Notes under the pieces: model-generated | The model's database searches: none | Seen by the model: the letters and a program-made list of their open reading frames with translations, nothing else | What the model was told of the DNA's origin: nothing | Shown here: positions 6,468 through 7,731 of the stretch, one piece after another | Numbering within the stretch: position 1 is the first letter of the stretch | Layout of the letters: every line of letters begins with the position of its first letter | NCBI GenBank assembly: GCA_946405675.1 | Contig: CAMJIC010000115.1 | Span: 1-7,731 of the forward strand | Source of the DNA: an uncultured Clostridia bacterium | GTDB lineage: Bacteria; Bacillota; Clostridia; Lachnospirales; Lachnospiraceae | DNA: 7,731 nt | Reading direction: 5' to 3' | Program-made: the position numbers and the translations under genes

Positions 6468-6481
6468 GAGTCGAGTGCTAA
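6455..6481 (-). promoter_or_regulatory. CIRCE operator (HrcA binding site)
   Basis: The minus strand reads TTAGCACTC, nine bases, CAGTGCTAA. This is the CIRCE consensus (TTAGCACTC-N9-GAGTGCTAA) with a single mismatch in the second arm. CIRCE is bound by the HrcA repressor and controls class I heat-shock genes in Gram-positives. An extra half-site-like GTGCTA lies at 6443-6448, overlapping the -10. Placement upstream of clpB implies heat-shock induction by release of HrcA. Confidence 0.93.
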
Positions 6482-6512
6482 TTTCATTGTGTAAAATTTG
6501 TGTCCTTGGGGG

Positions 6513-6646
6513 CTGTTCAGAAATCACTGATGAATATTGCGCTGGATTTTTTTTCGATTCCACAGGTCAAGGCGAGGGCGCATAGCGGGCGATGTAACCG
6601 AACCTTAACCTGTGGAATCGTAGAAAAAGACAAGCAGAATCATTTA
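6513..6646. repeat. MITE-like long hairpin element 1
   Basis: CGATTCCACAGGTCAAGG (6555-6572) and CCTTAACCTGTGGAATCG (6603-6620) are inverted repeats matching at 17 of 18 positions. Outside them the stem continues as a T8 run (6547-6554) against A5. The centre of symmetry falls on TAGCGGGC (6583-6590). The left end carries CTGTTCAGAAAT (6513-6524), identical to the left end of the neighbouring element, but the right end lacks its inverted partner and runs straight into element 2. No coding capacity. The family name is unknown to me. Confidence 0.65.
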
Positions 6647-6803
6647 GGAGCTGTTCAGAAATAACTTGTACATATGACGCAGGACAAACGTTCATATGCA
6701 AGGAGGAAAACGCAGCCGTAGCGGGCTACGGCGAGGCTTTCCAACGCAGCAGATGAGCGTTTGGACAAGTCAGATGTACAAGTTATTCTGTAACAGATCC
6801 TTA
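6647..6803. repeat. MITE-like long hairpin element 2
   Basis: ATAACTTGTACATATGAC (6661-6678) and GTCAGATGTACAAGTTAT (6769-6786) are inverted repeats matching at 17 of 18. The pairing extends outward through CTGTTCAGAA (6651-6660) against TTCTGTAACAG (6786-6796), and inward through CAAACG/CGTTTG to GCCGTAG-CGGG-CTACGGC (6715-6732). The whole ~150 bp is thus one imperfect palindrome with TAGCGGGC (6719-6726) at its centre, as in element 1. A TTA trinucleotide flanks the element on the left (6644-6646). It lies between the GH32 terminator and the clpB promoter and has no ORF of its own. Confidence 0.7.
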
Positions 6804-6824
6804 CTATTTCCGAACAGGTCCTTA
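6804..6824. repeat. Isolated terminal motif of the same hairpin family
   Basis: On the minus strand 6824-6804 begins TAAGGACCTGTTCGGAAAT, close to the ends of element 2 (TAAGGATCTGTTACAGAAT at 6803-6785) and to the CTGTTCAGAAAT ends at 6513 and 6651. It is followed on the plus strand by TTA (6822-6824). It may be the true outer end of element 2 or a remnant of a third copy. Confidence 0.5.
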
Positions 6825-6826
6825 TC

Positions 6827-6866
6827 AAAAAGCCGGGCGGAGAAGATCTCTTCTTCCCCGCCCGGC
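6827..6866 (-). terminator. Intrinsic terminator of the GH32 gene
   Basis: On the minus strand GCCGGGCGGGGAAGA (6866-6852) pairs with TCTTCTCCGCCCGGC (6846-6832) with one G-U pair and a 5-base loop, followed by TTTTT. It lies 86 bases after the GH32 stop. It ends the sugar-hydrolase transcript before the hairpin elements and clpB. Confidence 0.92.
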
Positions 6867-6952
6867 CGTATGGCTCAGGATTTCCGATGCTTCGCATCCT
6901 GAATCGCCCGACATCACTTTATGGTCTGCAGATCCTGTCGGATTCCATGCCC

Positions 6953-7731
6953 TTACGCCAGATCATATTTCACAATATTCATGGAGACTGCTCCCTGTGC
7001 CGAGAAGGTGATCTGCTGCGCTGACATATCCGTATACAGATTTGCCGTGATCGTCTGTGCTCCTCCGTTGATGAAGGCCTCCGCGCTGTATCTGTCGAGA
7101 ATGAGCCGGATCCTGACCCCTCCGTCCGCGGATGGAACGATCGCCCTCCGCTGGTGGATGATGGCGCGGCGGGACCCTGAGAACTTCCTGTCGATCTTCA
7201 TGATGCAGTCCTCCGGATGGTAGCTCAGCATCGTATAATAGCGCCCGCCTGCGGCAAATTTGATCACGAACTTTCCGTATGGACGGGAAGGATCCGCACT
7301 GCGCACCTCGATCTCCAGATCCACGCAGCGTCCCCTGATCCCCTCAAGCTCCATCTCGCCGTTGACATACACATTTTCATAAGCGATCCGGTTCGTGCGG
7401 ATCTCCTCGATCTCCCTGATGGGCCACTGGTACAGCCTACCATCCCGGATCGACAGCTCGCGCGGGACCGTCATCTGCCCAAACCACGTTGTGGGATCCA
7501 GCCGGTATCCGGGGGTCGTATCCCAGTTCTGCATCCAGGCGATCATGATCCTCCGCCCGTCCGGGCTCAGGATGGTCTGCGTTGCGTAAAAGTCAATCCC
7601 ATAATCGATCGACTGATCATGCTGAGGCGTAAAGATCCCCTTCTCTTCCTCATATTCTCCAATCAGGCACAGCGTCCCATTTCCATTGTGATACTCAAAT
7701 CCTTCCGGCAGCATATCCATCGGGCTCGTCA
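6953..7731 (-). CDS. GH32 beta-fructofuranosidase (sucrose/sucrose-6-phosphate hydrolase type), C-terminal part
   Basis: Hydrolyses terminal fructose from sucrose, sucrose-6-phosphate or short fructans. The 258 visible residues are open to the window edge, so the start and the catalytic WMNDPNG, RDP and ECP motifs lie outside. Counting from M at 7720, what remains is the late five-bladed propeller: TSPMDMLPEG at the edge, HNGNG (11-15), YGIDFYATQT (40-49), RRIMIAWMQNW (56-66) and VPRELS (85-90). The C-terminal beta-sandwich follows, with the family's DRYSAEAFINGG (209-220). No signal can be assessed. The match is to the sacA/scrB type, but the substrate and exact symbol cannot be decided from this fragment. 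It has its own terminator at 6827-6866. It fits a carbohydrate-using organism, and no PTS or ABC sugar transporter is in view. Confidence 0.92.
   Translation of the reverse strand, partial: TSPMDMLPEGFEYHNGNGTLCLIGEYEEEKGIFTPQHDQSIDYGIDFYATQTILSPDGRRIMIAWMQNWDTTPGYRLDPTTWFGQMTVPRELSIRDGRLYQWPIREIEEIRTNRIAYENVYVNGEMELEGIRGRCVDLEIEVRSADPSRPYGKFVIKFAAGGRYYTMLSYHPEDCIMKIDRKFSGSRRAIIHQRRAIVPSADGGVRIRLILDRYSAEAFINGGAQTITANLYTDMSAQQITFSAQGAVSMNIVKYDLA

Noticed and set aside
6565..6572. GGTCAAGG resembling half of a CtsR box near clpB
   Set aside because: There is no second half-site at the right spacing, and the word is part of the hairpin arm of element 1.
6876..6901. Inverted repeat CAGGAT...ATCCTG with GATGC-TTC-GCATC downstream of the GH32 gene
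   Set aside because: Short stem without a T-run; the strong terminator just beyond it is the better transcript end.

Overview
The window looks like a chromosomal segment of a low-to-mid GC Gram-positive, most likely a gut-type Clostridia/Lachnospiraceae member. The reasons are strong AGGAGG-type ribosome binding sites, sigma-A style promoters, a CIRCE operator (HrcA heat-shock control) in front of clpB, and the wording of the ClpB, ApbE and GH32 proteins. The assignment is by protein style only.

Layout. Positions 1-369 hold no recognisable gene but look like a divergent control region. A good leftward promoter (98-126) would start an RNA whose first ~90 nt fold as a possible three-way junction (5-88). 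Three GTTACAA repeats follow (152-181), then a rightward promoter (237-265) for pyruvate kinase. pyk (370-1782, +) ends at a 22-bp perfect hairpin (1868-1922), which also serves apbE converging from the other side. apbE (1986-3269, -) encodes an exported FAD:protein FMN transferase carrying an acidic 10-residue repeat inside its catalytic domain. Positions 3270-3652 are a non-coding-looking gap with a partial tandem duplication. clpB (3756-6341, -) follows, with its own terminator (3653-3690), a 5' leader hairpin, and a promoter whose -35 box is embedded in a CIRCE element. Positions 6500-6824 contain two MITE-like long hairpin elements and a terminal remnant. A terminator (6827-6866) closes a leftward GH32 beta-fructosidase gene that is cut by the window's right edge (6953-7731, -).

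The genes do not form one operon: each appears to have its own terminator. pyk and GH32 belong to sugar catabolism (glycolysis exit, sucrose/fructan cleavage). clpB is stress-induced protein disaggregation, and apbE is extracytoplasmic flavinylation, with no flavinylated partner in view. I did not find a defence locus, CRISPR array, tRNA or rRNA. The least explained parts are the structured leader at the left edge, the paired hairpin elements upstream of clpB, and the acidic repeat in ApbE.
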